A stretch of DNA of 64,000 nucleotides from Chryseobacterium sp. ZHDP1 (GCF_018603435.1 NZ_CP075682.1:4030001-4094000); one strand, 5' to 3'. Counted from the stretch's first letter, positions 1-8,970 are shown. Notes: generated by a model from the sequence alone, not told the origin. Numbers and translations are program-made.

Positions 1-486
1 AATCTGAACAAGATTTTCCGTCAGGCAGAAATTTTATTGGAACAGGAAGACACTACGAAATATCGTGGTGTTTATTTTTTAGAATTTCACTCAAACATCA
101 GACTGGATTCTCCGGAAAATCAGCAGGAAATCATTTTAAATATTTATAAAAGCATCAAAAAAGGAAAGCCTGCAGGAAATGTAAAAAGCATCCGGAAATC
201 TTTCCACCGAAGAAATGTTTTTATTACCCATGAGTATAATATGAATCTTTTTGATGAATTATGTTCCGAGAAAATTGTAGAACTTATTGAAAAAAAGAAC
301 GAAAAATTTCCTTATTACGATACTTCGGTTGACGAATGTTGGCTCGTTATTGTTTCGGATATGAATTCCATCGCTTCGCGTTATACTTTTATTCAGGATA
401 AAGAACATCTGCAAAAAGTAAACAGCCCGTTTCATAAGATTTTTCATCTGGAAAACCTTTGCGGAAATATTACAAGTATCAAGTAA
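1..486 (+). CDS. Unrecognised protein, C-terminal part (5' end outside the window)
   Basis: The reading frame is open from the first base, so the gene begins before the window; the TTG at 37 is an internal codon rather than a convincing start. About 161 residues are visible. The piece is rich in charged and aromatic residues, has no membrane segment and no signal peptide, and ends with TAA at 484-486. A hydrophobic stretch reading CWLVIVSD near its residue 113 looks like a core beta strand of a soluble fold. I do not recognise the family. No terminator hairpin is obvious after the stop; the next gene has its own promoter. Confidence 0.6.
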   Translation, partial: NLNKIFRQAEILLEQEDTTKYRGVYFLEFHSNIRLDSPENQQEIILNIYKSIKKGKPAGNVKSIRKSFHRRNVFITHEYNMNLFDELCSEKIVELIEKKNEKFPYYDTSVDECWLVIVSDMNSIASRYTFIQDKEHLQKVNSPFHKIFHLENLCGNITSIK

Positions 487-543
487 TTGCTGAAAAATAT
501 TTATTGTTATTTGGTTTTTGTTGAATTATTTTCGTTGAAGCTT

Positions 544-572
544 TTGTTTTTAATTAGAATTGTTTATATTTG
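544..572 (+). promoter_or_regulatory. Bacteroidetes-type promoter of the T9SS cargo gene
   Basis: TTG at 544-546 and TATATTTG at 565-572, 18 bases apart, match the -33/-7 pattern of Bacteroidetes primary sigma factor promoters (TTG, then TAnnTTTG). It lies 46 bases before the start codon of the following gene. Confidence 0.55.
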
Positions 573-617
573 ATAGACAACAAATTGCATTTCAATTAAT
601 AACCAAATCAGCATGAT

Positions 618-2714
618 ATGAAAAAAATTCTACTTCTTTTCTTACTTTTTATTTCATCTATTTTTTTCGCTCAGGCAGACTGTTCATCCGCTCTTGCGGT
701 ATGCGGAAATTCGAATATTACGTATTCTCCCATGGGAATCGGGAATGTTAACGAAAATTTAGGAGGATGTTTATCTTCCGGTGAGCATAATTCAATCTGG
801 TATAAATTTACCATTGCAACAGGCGGAACGCTTACTTTCGATCTCATTCCTACAGATCCTAATGCAGATTACGACTGGGCGATCTACGGACCGAATGCCA
901 ACTGTGCAAGTCTTGGTTCTCCGATTCGCTGTAATGCAGCAACCGTTATCGGAGTAGGAGCTTCCACAGGGATGAATATGACGAGTACGATTTTAAGTGC
1001 TGCAGGAGGATCATTAACGCCGTACTGTAAATACATGGATGTTTTACCGGGACAGACCTATTATCTGTATATAGACAATTGGGTAGATGTTCTTAATCCT
1101 ACAATGGCTCCTTTTTCTCTAACGTGGGGAGGAACCGCAACATTGGCTTCACCGTTTACGGATCCTGGCATTCAGACTCATCCTTTTATTCCGCCGGGAG
1201 CTCCCGCTGCCAATCCTGCCAGTCCAAGAGAAATTATTGTCTGCGAAAATCCTATGGTCTTTGATTTTAGTACTTTATCTTCCGGGATTTTAAATGGAAA
1301 CAGTAATTTCCAGATCAGTTATCACACTTCACAAAATGACGCTCTTTCCGGAGCAAATCCTATTTTGTCGCCTATTACCATTAATACGACTACTACATAT
1401 TATTACAGTATTCATTATCAGGATCCTGCAAACCCTAATAACCCGATCAATTCCTGCAGACAGGTGGGAGCTTTTAAATTTAAATACGGAAATATTTCAG
1501 GAACCAATGTTACGCTCTACAGTTGTAATAACAACAATGCCGGAACCGGAACTTACGATTTAACTTCCGCTGCTGTTTTTGGAGATCCTACCGCAGTAAA
1601 GGTTTATTATAATTCACTTTCAGATCTTAATGCGGGAATAAATCCCATTACAAATACTACTAATTTCGTTTCGGCAGAAGGAATGGTATACGTTAAAATT
1701 ACTTCTCAATATGGTTGTGTGGCAATTGCGCAGATTATTCTGAAGTTTTATCCGGTTGTCGTCGTTACAGAAGCTACTTTAAGAACCTGCTTTATTGAAG
1801 CTGATCCTTCTACGGGACTCTTTGATCTTTCCCTTGCTGCAGTAACCACGCAAAGCGGAACGACTAAAAAATATTATCCTTCTTTAGCAGATGCACAAAA
1901 CGGTACGAACGAAATCGTAGGATTTTCAAACTATATTGCTCCCAACGGTGTCATTTACGTCAAAGTATTCAACTCCAATAACTGTTTTGCAATTGCAAAA
2001 GTAAATCTGGTGGTTATTCAGCCGGTATATTCCGCCATTCTGAAAGACAAAATCATCTGTATGGAAGATAAAACGACATTAGATGCAGGTTCCGGATTTA
2101 CAGGCTATGAATGGAGTACAGGAGCCACTACACAGACAATCAGTAATGTAGGAGTGGGAACGTATTGGGTGAAATTAAAAAGCGGTAACTGTATTACCAA
2201 ACAGATTGTAAAAGTTTATGCTTCTGAGCAGCCTGTGATTTCTACGGTTGATATTACCAATAATACCATAACAGTAAATGTTTCAGGAGGAACCGCTCCA
2301 TACAAATATTCTCTTGACGGGATTAAATGGCAGGATTCCAATGTATTTACCAATGTTCCGAGAGGAGACAGCAGAATTTTTGTAAAAGATGCCTACAATT
2401 GCGAACCGATTGATATTACAGTTGTTGTTCCTAATTTGGTAAATGTAATTACACCAAACGGAGACGGAGTGAATGATGTGATCGATTATTCAGCTTTAGG
2501 ATACAAACAGAATTTAGTGCTGAGTGTTTTCGACAGATACGGAACACTCGTTTTCAAAGCGGATAAACTAAGAAATTATACATGGGACGGAACTATTGGA
2601 GGTAAAAAAGTTCCAACAGGAACTTACTGGTATTCGGTTTCTTGGAACGAAAATGATAAGAAGAACACCTTATTCAAATATTCCGGTTGGGTAATGGTGA
2701 AAAACAGAGAATAA
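618..2714 (+). CDS. Secreted T9SS cargo with type B C-terminal sorting domain
   Basis: A 698-residue exported protein. Residues 1-20 form a Sec signal peptide (basic MKK, hydrophobic core, FFAQA cut site). The middle consists of beta-rich modules with repeated cysteines and Asn/Thr/Gly-rich loops, in the style of adhesin or matrix proteins. The last 90 or so residues carry the hallmark of the gliding-motility-associated (type B) C-terminal domain: ITPNGDGVND, then VFDRYG, TWDG, VPTGTYWY and a final basic tail. Such domains send proteins through the type IX system, whose motor genes lie at 15-20 kb here. Exact function unknown; attachment to the cell surface or release is inferred. The gene is monocistronic, between its own promoter and a terminator. 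Start chosen at the ATG that opens the signal peptide. Confidence 0.9.
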   Translation: MKKILLLFLLFISSIFFAQADCSSALAVCGNSNITYSPMGIGNVNENLGGCLSSGEHNSIWYKFTIATGGTLTFDLIPTDPNADYDWAIYGPNANCASLGSPIRCNAATVIGVGASTGMNMTSTILSAAGGSLTPYCKYMDVLPGQTYYLYIDNWVDVLNPTMAPFSLTWGGTATLASPFTDPGIQTHPFIPPGAPAANPASPREIIVCENPMVFDFSTLSSGILNGNSNFQISYHTSQNDALSGANPILSPITINTTTTYYYSIHYQDPANPNNPINSCRQVGAFKFKYGNISGTNVTLYSCNNNNAGTGTYDLTSAAVFGDPTAVKVYYNSLSDLNAGINPITNTTNFVSAEGMVYVKITSQYGCVAIAQIILKFYPVVVVTEATLRTCFIEADPSTGLFDLSLAAVTTQSGTTKKYYPSLADAQNGTNEIVGFSNYIAPNGVIYVKVFNSNNCFAIAKVNLVVIQPVYSAILKDKIICMEDKTTLDAGSGFTGYEWSTGATTQTISNVGVGTYWVKLKSGNCITKQIVKVYASEQPVISTVDITNNTITVNVSGGTAPYKYSLDGIKWQDSNVFTNVPRGDSRIFVKDAYNCEPIDITVVVPNLVNVITPNGDGVNDVIDYSALGYKQNLVLSVFDRYGTLVFKADKLRNYTWDGTIGGKKVPTGTYWYSVSWNENDKKNTLFKYSGWVMVKNRE

Positions 2715-2731
2715 TTTTCAGAACTCAATAG

Positions 2732-2763
2732 AAAACCGTTGCCTGTGTAACGGTTTTTGTTTT
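2732..2763 (+). terminator. Rho-independent terminator after the T9SS cargo gene
   Basis: Stem AAAACCGTT (2732-2740) pairs with AACGGTTTT (2749-2757), 8-base loop, followed by a T-rich tail. Confidence 0.75.
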
Positions 2764-2798
2764 ATAAAATCCCTATCTTAGATATTCAAATTTACATC

Positions 2799-3320
2799 AT
2801 GAAAGAGTTATTGATAAAACGTTTTGAATACTATAAAATGCTCGGAGATCAATCTTTCGGGCAGCTTTCGGATGAACAGATTTTCTGGCAGTTTAATGAA
2901 GAAAGTAATTCTATAGCCATTATTGTTAAGCATATCGCCGGAAATATGTTATCCAGATGGACTAATTTTTTAACCGAAGACGGCGAAAAATCATGGAGGA
3001 ACAGGGATGAAGAATTTGTTGATACTTTTAAAACGAAAGCTGAGGTTCTGGAATATTGGGAACAAGGCTGGAAATGCTTTTTTAACGCTCTGAACCAGAT
3101 GAATGATGAAAATATACATTCCGTAATTTACATAAGAAATGAAGCACATACATTTATGGATGCTGTTTTCCGTCAGTTGGCGCATTATCCTTATCATATC
3201 GGGCAGATTGTTTATATCGCAAAAATGATGAAGAATGAAGACTGGAAAAGTCTTTCTATTCCGCGAAATAAATCGCAGGAATTTAATTCTGAAATGAGTA
3301 ATAAATTCAGACAGCAGTAA
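2799..3320 (+). CDS. DUF1572 / DinB-like four-helix protein
   Basis: About 173 residues. Matches the DUF1572 branch of the DinB/YfiT-like four-helix-bundle superfamily: KHIAGNMLSRW early in the protein and AHYPYHIGQIVYIAK near the end supply the spaced histidines that bind metal in this fold. Family members are often thiol- or metal-dependent transferases, but no substrate is known for DUF1572. A TTG at 2757 is in frame, but it sits inside the preceding terminator, so the ATG at 2799 is the better start. The stop overlaps the next start codon (TAATG), which implies translational coupling with the papain-like gene behind it. Confidence 0.8.
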   Translation: MKELLIKRFEYYKMLGDQSFGQLSDEQIFWQFNEESNSIAIIVKHIAGNMLSRWTNFLTEDGEKSWRNRDEEFVDTFKTKAEVLEYWEQGWKCFFNALNQMNDENIHSVIYIRNEAHTFMDAVFRQLAHYPYHIGQIVYIAKMMKNEDWKSLSIPRNKSQEFNSEMSNKFRQQ

Positions 3321-3958
3321 TGAAGAACTTTACCATTCAAAATAAAGGAATTGTTTCTGATGAATTTTTAAATAGAAACATCACAGATTTTCATTCTGCC
3401 TGCCAATATGTTTCAATGCTCCCTTACAAAAGGAATAATGATAAAAGCAGAACCGAATGTATTTTTGATGATTTTGGCGGAACCTGCAGTACAAAACACG
3501 CCGCCCTGAGAAAACTTGCTCTGGAAAACCATCACAGCGATGTAAAACTCATTGTTGGAATTTTTAAAATGGATGCAGAATACACTCCGAAGATTAGCGG
3601 TACTTTGCAAAAATTTAATTTGAAATACATTCCGGAAGCGCATAATTATCTCAAAATTGATGACGAATATTACGATTTTACGAACCGCAGTTCACATTAT
3701 CATCGATTTAAAGATAAACTGCTGATTGAAAAGGAAATAGAATTCAACGAAATTGGGGCTCAGAAAATTTCATTTCACAAAGATTTTCTTGGAAAATGGC
3801 TGAACGAAGATCGCATCACTTACAGTTTAGATGAATTGTGGAATATCAGAGAACAATGTATCAGAGATTTGCAGCAAATTGATGAACCTGAAATTCAAAA
3901 TTCATCTCCGGTTTGTTACCAGACCAGTCCGGAAATAAGGGATGAATTTAATCAATAG
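3320..3958 (+). CDS. Possible papain/transglutaminase-like protein, coupled to the DinB-like gene
   Basis: 212 residues, soluble, no signal peptide. I do not know a named family with certainty. The arrangement GGTCSTKHAALRKLA near residue 55, then HNYLKIDDEYYDFT near residue 110, resembles the Cys ... His-Asp layout of papain-like transglutaminase folds, with Cys 57 as possible nucleophile at the start of a helix. This is a fold guess from motif order only. The start codon overlaps the stop of the DinB-like gene, so the two are probably co-translated and may act together. The gene ends 66 bases before mtaB, which has its own promoter. Confidence 0.55.
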   Translation: MKNFTIQNKGIVSDEFLNRNITDFHSACQYVSMLPYKRNNDKSRTECIFDDFGGTCSTKHAALRKLALENHHSDVKLIVGIFKMDAEYTPKISGTLQKFNLKYIPEAHNYLKIDDEYYDFTNRSSHYHRFKDKLLIEKEIEFNEIGAQKISFHKDFLGKWLNEDRITYSLDELWNIREQCIRDLQQIDEPEIQNSSPVCYQTSPEIRDEFNQ

Positions 3959-3991
3959 ACTGAATCAATTCAGAATTCATCTTAAAATGAT

Positions 3992-3999
3992 TATCTTTG
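3992..3999 (+). promoter_or_regulatory. Promoter -7 element of mtaB
   Basis: TATCTTTG, a perfect TAnnTTTG element, followed by a GC-rich step (CACCC) where transcription would start about 20 bases before the mtaB ATG. No exact TTG is seen at -33. Confidence 0.5.
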
Positions 4000-4024
4000 C
4001 ACCCACAAAATTCAGAATCAATAA

Positions 4025-5371
4025 ATGTCTCAATTTCAAAGAACTGCCGCATTTCATACTCTTGGCTGCAAATTAAATTTTGCGGAAACATCTACCATTG
4101 CCCGCCAATTAACAGAAGCAGGTTACGAAAAGGTAAGTTTTGATGAAAATGCGAATGTGTATGTTATCAATACCTGTTCGGTAACTGAAAATGCCGACCG
4201 CGAATGCAAACTTCACGTAAAAAGAGCCATGAAAGCCAATCCGGATGGTTTGGTTGTAATCGTGGGATGTTATGCACAGTTGAAACCGGAGGAAATTTCA
4301 CAGATTGAAGGGGTAGATTTGGTTTTAGGAGCCAAAGAAAAATTCAATATTCTGAGCTATCTTGATGATCTGGAGAAATCTGAAAACGAAGGGATCGTTC
4401 ATTCATGCGAAATTGAAGAAACAGATTTTTTTATTGGAAGTTACTCCATCGGAGACAGAACCAGAGCTTTTCTGAAGGTTCAGGACGGTTGCGATTACAA
4501 ATGTACCTACTGTACGATTCCTTTGGCAAGAGGGATTTCCCGTTCCGACACCATCGAAAATGTATTGAAAAATGCCAAAGAAATTGCTGAAAGAGACATC
4601 AAGGAAATCGTTCTTACAGGCGTAAACATCGGAGATTACGGAAAAGGTGAATTTGGAAACAAAAGACACGAACATACTTTTTTAGATTTAATTTCTGAGC
4701 TTGATCAGGTTGAAGGCATCGAAAGAATCCGTATTTCTTCCATCGAGCCGAATCTGTTGAAAGATGAAAGCATAGAACTGGTTTCGAAAAGCAAAAGTTT
4801 TGTTCCGCATTTTCATATTCCTTTACAATCGGGAAGTGATGAACTGCTGAAAAAAATGAAACGCCGTTATTTAACGAAACTATATATCGACAGAGTTAAT
4901 AAGATCCGTGAAGTAATGCCGGACGCAGCGATTGGTGTGGATGTAATTGTCGGTTTTCCCGGAGAAACAGAAGAGCTGTTCATGGAAACATATAACTTCC
5001 TGAACGAGCTTCCGATAACTTATCTGCACGTTTTTACCTATTCTGAAAGGGAAAATACGGAAGCGGCAGAAATGGAAGGCGTAGTTCCGATTCCCGAAAG
5101 AAAAAGACGCAATAAAATGCTTAGAATTTTATCTGAAAAGAAAAAAATGGCATTTTACCAGAACCAGCTTGGAAAAACACTTCCTGTACTTTGGGAACAC
5201 GAAAATAAAGACGGGAAAATGTTTGGCTTCACAGAGAATTATGTGAGAGTACAGAAGAATTTCGATCAGTCTTCAGTCAATCAGATTGAATTCTTAAAGC
5301 TTGAAAAAATAGAAGCGGACGGAACCGTTTCTGTGATGAATTCTTTTGAGAGTTTTCTCGAGAAAATTTAA
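4025..5371 (+). CDS. mtaB: tRNA t6A37 methylthiotransferase MtaB
   Basis: 448 residues. Radical-SAM enzyme that converts t6A at position 37 of ANN-decoding tRNAs into ms2t6A, stabilising codon-anticodon pairing. N-terminal UPF0004 domain with cluster ligands Cys15, Cys51 and Cys82; radical-SAM motif at Cys156, Cys160 and Cys163 (DGCDYKCTYCTIP); C-terminal TRAM-like region from about 370. The motif spacing and the opening AAFHTLGCKLN fit MtaB rather than MiaB or RimO. The window also holds tsaD, which makes the t6A substrate, though 35 kb away. Has its own promoter just upstream and a terminator downstream. Confidence 0.93.
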   Translation: MSQFQRTAAFHTLGCKLNFAETSTIARQLTEAGYEKVSFDENANVYVINTCSVTENADRECKLHVKRAMKANPDGLVVIVGCYAQLKPEEISQIEGVDLVLGAKEKFNILSYLDDLEKSENEGIVHSCEIEETDFFIGSYSIGDRTRAFLKVQDGCDYKCTYCTIPLARGISRSDTIENVLKNAKEIAERDIKEIVLTGVNIGDYGKGEFGNKRHEHTFLDLISELDQVEGIERIRISSIEPNLLKDESIELVSKSKSFVPHFHIPLQSGSDELLKKMKRRYLTKLYIDRVNKIREVMPDAAIGVDVIVGFPGETEELFMETYNFLNELPITYLHVFTYSERENTEAAEMEGVVPIPERKRRNKMLRILSEKKKMAFYQNQLGKTLPVLWEHENKDGKMFGFTENYVRVQKNFDQSSVNQIEFLKLEKIEADGTVSVMNSFESFLEKI

Positions 5372-5403
5372 TATTCTTTTAAACAATTCATTTAAAATAA
5401 TTC

Positions 5404-5435
5404 AGACATTGCTATCATAGTGATGTCTTTTTTTG
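5404..5435 (+). terminator. Terminator after mtaB
   Basis: AGACAT (5404-5409) pairs with ATGTCT (5423-5428), with an inner CTAT/ATAG helix, followed by TTTTTTG. Confidence 0.7.
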
Positions 5436-5540
5436 TTTTAATGAAATCGAAACCTGAAATCATCACATTTAAACCAAAAATAACTTCTTTCATTAGTGTT
5501 TTTGATGTTTCTCAAGCCGTTCATATCAATTTAAATTTTT

Positions 5541-5548
5541 TAACTTTG
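5541..5548 (+). promoter_or_regulatory. Promoter -7 element of the FMN glutamate-synthase-like gene
   Basis: TAACTTTG matches TAnnTTTG and lies 17 bases before the start codon; no exact TTG at the -33 distance. Confidence 0.4.
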
Positions 5549-5565
5549 GTAAAATTCAAAATGAT

Positions 5566-7083
5566 ATGAGAGACAAATTTTTGCTTTGGGGAGCTATTAT
5601 TCTCGTCGTTGCGTGGTCGGTTGCTTTTTTAATAAGGGCAGATTGGTGGATTCCTGTTTTGTTAACCATTGTGTATGCAATCGGAATCTATAACATTACC
5701 CAATCTAAACATGCTATTCTAAGAAATTTTCCTGTTTTGGGCTATTTCAGGTACTTCTTTGAGAGTATTTCACCGGAAATGCAGCAATATTTCATTGAAA
5801 GAGAAACCGATGGAAAACCTTTTCCGAGAAATCAGCGTTCTGCGGTGTACAGAAGGGCAAAAAATTTGAGTGATACGGTGCCCTTCGGAACACAACTGGA
5901 AGTTAACCACAGAAAATATGAAGGAATTAAGCATTCCATTTATGCAAAATCTCCGATGGAAGAGCTTCCGAGAGTCTGGGTAGGAGGAGAGCAGTGTTCT
6001 CAGCCTTATCATGCTTCGTTATTTAATATTTCGGCAATGAGTTTCGGGGCATTAAGCGACCGCGCTCAGATTTCTTTAAACAGAGGAGCAAAAAAAGGAA
6101 ATTTTTACCACAATACGGGAGAAGGAGGGATTTCTCCGCATCATCTGGAAGGCGGCGATCTTTGTTGGCAGATCGGAACCGGATATTTCGGCTGTCGTGA
6201 TGAAGAAGGTAAATTCAATCCGGAATTGTTTAAAAAATATTCCACTTTACCCAATGTAAAGATGATCGAAATTAAATTGTCTCAAGGGGCAAAACCAGGT
6301 CATGGCGGAGTTTTACCGGCTGTAAAAAATACCCCGGAAATTGCAAAAATCCGTCACGTAACGCCTGGATTAACGATTATTTCACCGCCTTCTCATACCT
6401 CTTTTTCCGATGCGGCAGGCTTGTTGAGGTTTGTACAGCAGTTAAGAGATCTTTCGGGAGGAAAACCTGTTGGTTTTAAATTGTGTATCGGAGACACCAA
6501 AGAATTTGAAGATATCTGTGTTCAGATGAATGTTCTGAAAATTTATCCTGATTTTATAACCATTGACGGAGCGGAAGGAGGAACAGGAGCCGCACCACCG
6601 GAGTTTTCCGATGGAGTAGGGATGCCTCTGGAACCTGCCTTGATTTTTGTTAACAGAACGCTGAATAATTATAATTTAAGAAGTAAATTAAGGGTTATTG
6701 CAAGTGGAAAAGTTCTTACAAGTCTTGACATTTTAAGAGCCATCGCGATGGGTGCAGATATGTGTAATAATGCGAGAGGATTTATGTTCTCTTTAGGCTG
6801 TATTCAGGCTTTGAGATGCAATAACAACAATTGTCCGACAGGTGTTGCCACACAGGATAAAATGTTGATTAAAGGTCTGGATGTTACGGATAAGGCGGAA
6901 AGGGTGTACCATTTTCATAAAAATACGCTTCACACATGTAATGAGCTGATTGCGGCGGCAGGAAGAAGTTCGTATGAAGAAGTGGATGCCACAATGTTTA
7001 TGAGAGGCGATGAGTTTGATCATCTGGCAGATCTCTATTTTCCGGATATTTTAGGAAATGTGAAGCAGAAAGCAAAATCATAG
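5566..7083 (+). CDS. FMN-binding glutamate-synthase-family protein, membrane anchored
   Basis: 505 residues. Residues 1-55 hold two hydrophobic helices (AIILVVAWSVAFLI, then IPVLLTIVYAIGIYNI), so the enzyme is probably tethered to the inner membrane. The rest is the FMN-binding TIM barrel of the glutamate synthase large subunit: SAMSFGALS, GEGGISPHH, TIDGAEGGTGAAP, and the cysteine region LGCIQALRCNNNNCPTGVATQ that in GltB ligates an iron-sulfur cluster. There is no N-terminal amidotransferase domain, so ammonia is not taken from glutamine within this chain; the true substrate of these short homologues is not established. Monocistronic between a promoter and a strong shared terminator. Confidence 0.85.
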   Translation: MRDKFLLWGAIILVVAWSVAFLIRADWWIPVLLTIVYAIGIYNITQSKHAILRNFPVLGYFRYFFESISPEMQQYFIERETDGKPFPRNQRSAVYRRAKNLSDTVPFGTQLEVNHRKYEGIKHSIYAKSPMEELPRVWVGGEQCSQPYHASLFNISAMSFGALSDRAQISLNRGAKKGNFYHNTGEGGISPHHLEGGDLCWQIGTGYFGCRDEEGKFNPELFKKYSTLPNVKMIEIKLSQGAKPGHGGVLPAVKNTPEIAKIRHVTPGLTIISPPSHTSFSDAAGLLRFVQQLRDLSGGKPVGFKLCIGDTKEFEDICVQMNVLKIYPDFITIDGAEGGTGAAPPEFSDGVGMPLEPALIFVNRTLNNYNLRSKLRVIASGKVLTSLDILRAIAMGADMCNNARGFMFSLGCIQALRCNNNNCPTGVATQDKMLIKGLDVTDKAERVYHFHKNTLHTCNELIAAAGRSSYEEVDATMFMRGDEFDHLADLYFPDILGNVKQKAKS

Positions 7084-7092
7084 ATTCCAATA

Positions 7093-7132
7093 AAAATTAA
7101 AGCGCTTCTCAATGGGAAGCGCTTTAATTTTT
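7093..7132. terminator. Bidirectional terminator between convergent genes
   Basis: A 16-bp perfect stem (7093-7108 with 7116-7131) with 7-base loop and T-runs on both strands. It overlaps the stop codon of the minus-strand lipoprotein, so it serves both that gene and the FMN enzyme. Confidence 0.85.
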
Positions 7133-7889
7133 ATTGTTCTGAAACCGGTCTTGGATTGGCTTTGTAAATCTGGAAGTTGAATACAAAACAATTATTTTTA
7201 AGAGAATAGCCTGTATAATTATAATGTGCATCTCTACCAAAAGCAGCTCTTGAAGGAACGATAATTACCCCCTGTAAATTGTATGCATCTCCGTCTGATA
7301 AATTTGCGTATCCCTTAAAATATTTCAATCCTTCCTGAAGGCCTTCTATTTCGTAATAGCTTCTTAGTTTGGCAGCATCAGTTGTTGCATCCGTCATTGT
7401 TTTTTTCTTCACATAATAAAACAGCGGGTCTGTTAAAGGAGAGCCGCTTCCATTGATTGTGTTGGCTAAAACTCCTGATGTTGTAAATGCTACATTACCG
7501 TCTGTATTTGTTGCAAGATAGTAGTTTGCTCTCATCATCGTTCTGATCTGAGTGGCATTTGTTGCTTCAGGATTCGTTTCAAGAGTTACTCCTGAAGTTG
7601 GCTGCGCTCCGTTTCTTACAATATATATAACCCCGGAAGAAAGTTTCTGAGGACTTAGTTCTGATAATTTTTTCTCATTATCATCAGAAGTATCTGTTGA
7701 GCTGAATGCTTTTATATTCCCCTGTGAATCAAGATAATTGTCATTCATGAACTTTTGGATCGCCTGATCGTCGTATGAATTTCTTACCGCAATATCGTCC
7801 GGCTCTACAAATGTTTCAACTTCATCATCCTTTTTACATGCCGTGAAACACAGAGATCCAGCAAGGATATATAAAAATATTTTTTTCAT
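7131..7889 (-). CDS. Exported lipoprotein with a faint FKBP-like C-terminus
   Basis: 252 residues. Lipoprotein signal with lipobox ending at Cys18 (LCFTAC). The mature part begins with an acidic linker (KKDDEVETFVEPDD). Late in the sequence, YFKGYANLSDGDAYNLQGVIIVPSRAAFG followed by NNCFVFNFQIYKA has the strand order of the end of an FKBP-type prolyl isomerase domain, but the aromatic active-site residues are not clear, so catalytic activity is doubtful. Bacteroidetes often carry FKBP lipoproteins (GldI-like) in the envelope. A TACTTTTG element read on the minus strand at 7930-7937 could be its -7 box. Function not known. Confidence 0.65.
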   Translation of the reverse strand: MKKIFLYILAGSLCFTACKKDDEVETFVEPDDIAVRNSYDDQAIQKFMNDNYLDSQGNIKAFSSTDTSDDNEKKLSELSPQKLSSGVIYIVRNGAQPTSGVTLETNPEATNATQIRTMMRANYYLATNTDGNVAFTTSGVLANTINGSGSPLTDPLFYYVKKKTMTDATTDAAKLRSYYEIEGLQEGLKYFKGYANLSDGDAYNLQGVIIVPSRAAFGRDAHYNYTGYSLKNNCFVFNFQIYKANPRPVSEQ

Positions 7890-7946
7890 TTTTCAAAAAA
7901 CTTTAATTACTTTACAAATAATATAACGACAAAAGTATAAAAAATT

Positions 7947-8384
7947 ATGAGAATAGATAAATTTTTATGGAGCATTCGTTTTTATAAGACTAGAACCATT
8001 GCTACTGAGGAGATTAAAAAGAACAGAGTGTCTATCGGTGCGTCGGTTGTAAAGTCTTCTAAAGAGGTGAAGGAAGGAGATGTAATAAAGATCCGTAAAA
8101 ATCAGATTGACTATCAGATTAAAGTAATCCAGATTCCGAAAAGCAGGATCGGAGCAAAGCTTGTTCCTCTTCACATAAAAGATGTAACCGATAAGGAACA
8201 ATATGAATTATTGAAAATGCGTAAGATGTCTCAGGATTATTACCGAAATAAAGGAGAGGGAAGACCTACAAAGAAAGACCGCAGAGATATGGATGATTAT
8301 GTGGAAAACGATATTGCCTCAGATTTTACAGACTGGGATGATTTCTTTGGCGAAAATGGTGACGAATCTGAAAACGAAGATTAA
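7947..8384 (+). CDS. S4-domain RNA-binding protein (Hsp15-like)
   Basis: 145 residues. Starts MRIDKFLWSIRFYKTRTIA, the typical beginning of an S4 RNA-binding domain of the Hsp15/RlbA group; the S4 motif runs to about residue 65 with the VKEGDVIKIRK signature. The C-terminal half is first basic (RKMSQDYYRNKGEGRPTKKDRRD), then strongly acidic. Hsp15 in E. coli rescues stalled 50S subunits carrying peptidyl-tRNA; a ribosome-related role is likely here but not proven. It ends at a terminator shared with convergent aroK. Confidence 0.85.
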   Translation: MRIDKFLWSIRFYKTRTIATEEIKKNRVSIGASVVKSSKEVKEGDVIKIRKNQIDYQIKVIQIPKSRIGAKLVPLHIKDVTDKEQYELLKMRKMSQDYYRNKGEGRPTKKDRRDMDDYVENDIASDFTDWDDFFGENGDESENED

Positions 8385-8410
8385 AAAAAAGCTCTAGAGA
8401 TAGAGCTTTT
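8385..8410. terminator. Bidirectional terminator between S4 gene and aroK
   Basis: AAAAGCTCTA, loop GAGA, TAGAGCTTTT; the stop codon of aroK lies inside the stem. Confidence 0.8.
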
Positions 8411-8909
8411 CTGTTATTTCACTGGCGATATCTTCCGGAGTTCTGTTGTCTGTAATTACACTAATTTGTGCTTTATTGTAGAAGTCATTTCTTTCAAACA
8501 GATGCTTTGCTATAAATTCAGCAAGATTTTTATCTGCGATATTGGCTATTAAAGGCCTTTTTTCTTTCTGTTTAGAAAGTCTTTCTGCTAAAGTAGCGAC
8601 AGAAGCTCTCAAAAAAACACTTTTTGAATTATGGTTGATGATTTCCATATTGTTATAGTAGACAGGAGTTCCTCCCCCCAGACTTAAAATAACATTTTTT
8701 TCAGAGGCAAGAATTTCTTCCAGTGTTTCTCTTTCCAGCTTTCTAAAATAGATTTCTCCCTTTTTATCGAAGATTTCGGGGATTGTCATTTTATTCCTTT
8801 TGGAAATTTCTTTATCTAGATCAATTAATTTAAAATTGAGTTTTTCGCTTAATATTTTGGAAACGTGAGATTTGCCACTTCCCATGTATCCGACCAGTGA
8901 AATTATCAT
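8394..8909 (-). CDS. aroK: Shikimate kinase
   Basis: 171 residues. Phosphorylates shikimate to shikimate-3-phosphate in aromatic amino acid synthesis. Walker A GYMGSGKS at residues 7-14, the shikimate-binding LIDLDKEI around residue 30, the glycine motif LSLGGGTPVY near 77, and the lid arginine region KEKRPLI near 117. Length is standard. Single gene, convergent with the S4 protein gene; its start faces the tRNA promoter on the other strand. Confidence 0.93.
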   Translation of the reverse strand: MIISLVGYMGSGKSHVSKILSEKLNFKLIDLDKEISKRNKMTIPEIFDKKGEIYFRKLERETLEEILASEKNVILSLGGGTPVYYNNMEIINHNSKSVFLRASVATLAERLSKQKEKRPLIANIADKNLAEFIAKHLFERNDFYNKAQISVITDNRTPEDIASEITEKLYL

Positions 8910-8941
8910 GAATTTTTTTTAAACAAATTTGCAAAAAAGTT

Positions 8942-8970
8942 TTGAGATAAAGAAAAAACTCATATCTTTG
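8942..8970 (+). promoter_or_regulatory. Strong promoter of the tRNA cluster
   Basis: TTG at 8942-8944, 18 bases, TATCTTTG at 8963-8970, then GCACC-like initiation context. One of the best consensus matches in the window, as expected for stable RNA. Confidence 0.7.

Noticed and set aside
2757..2798. TTG start for the DUF1572 protein
   Set aside because: Lies inside the terminator of the previous gene; the ATG at 2799 fits family starts.
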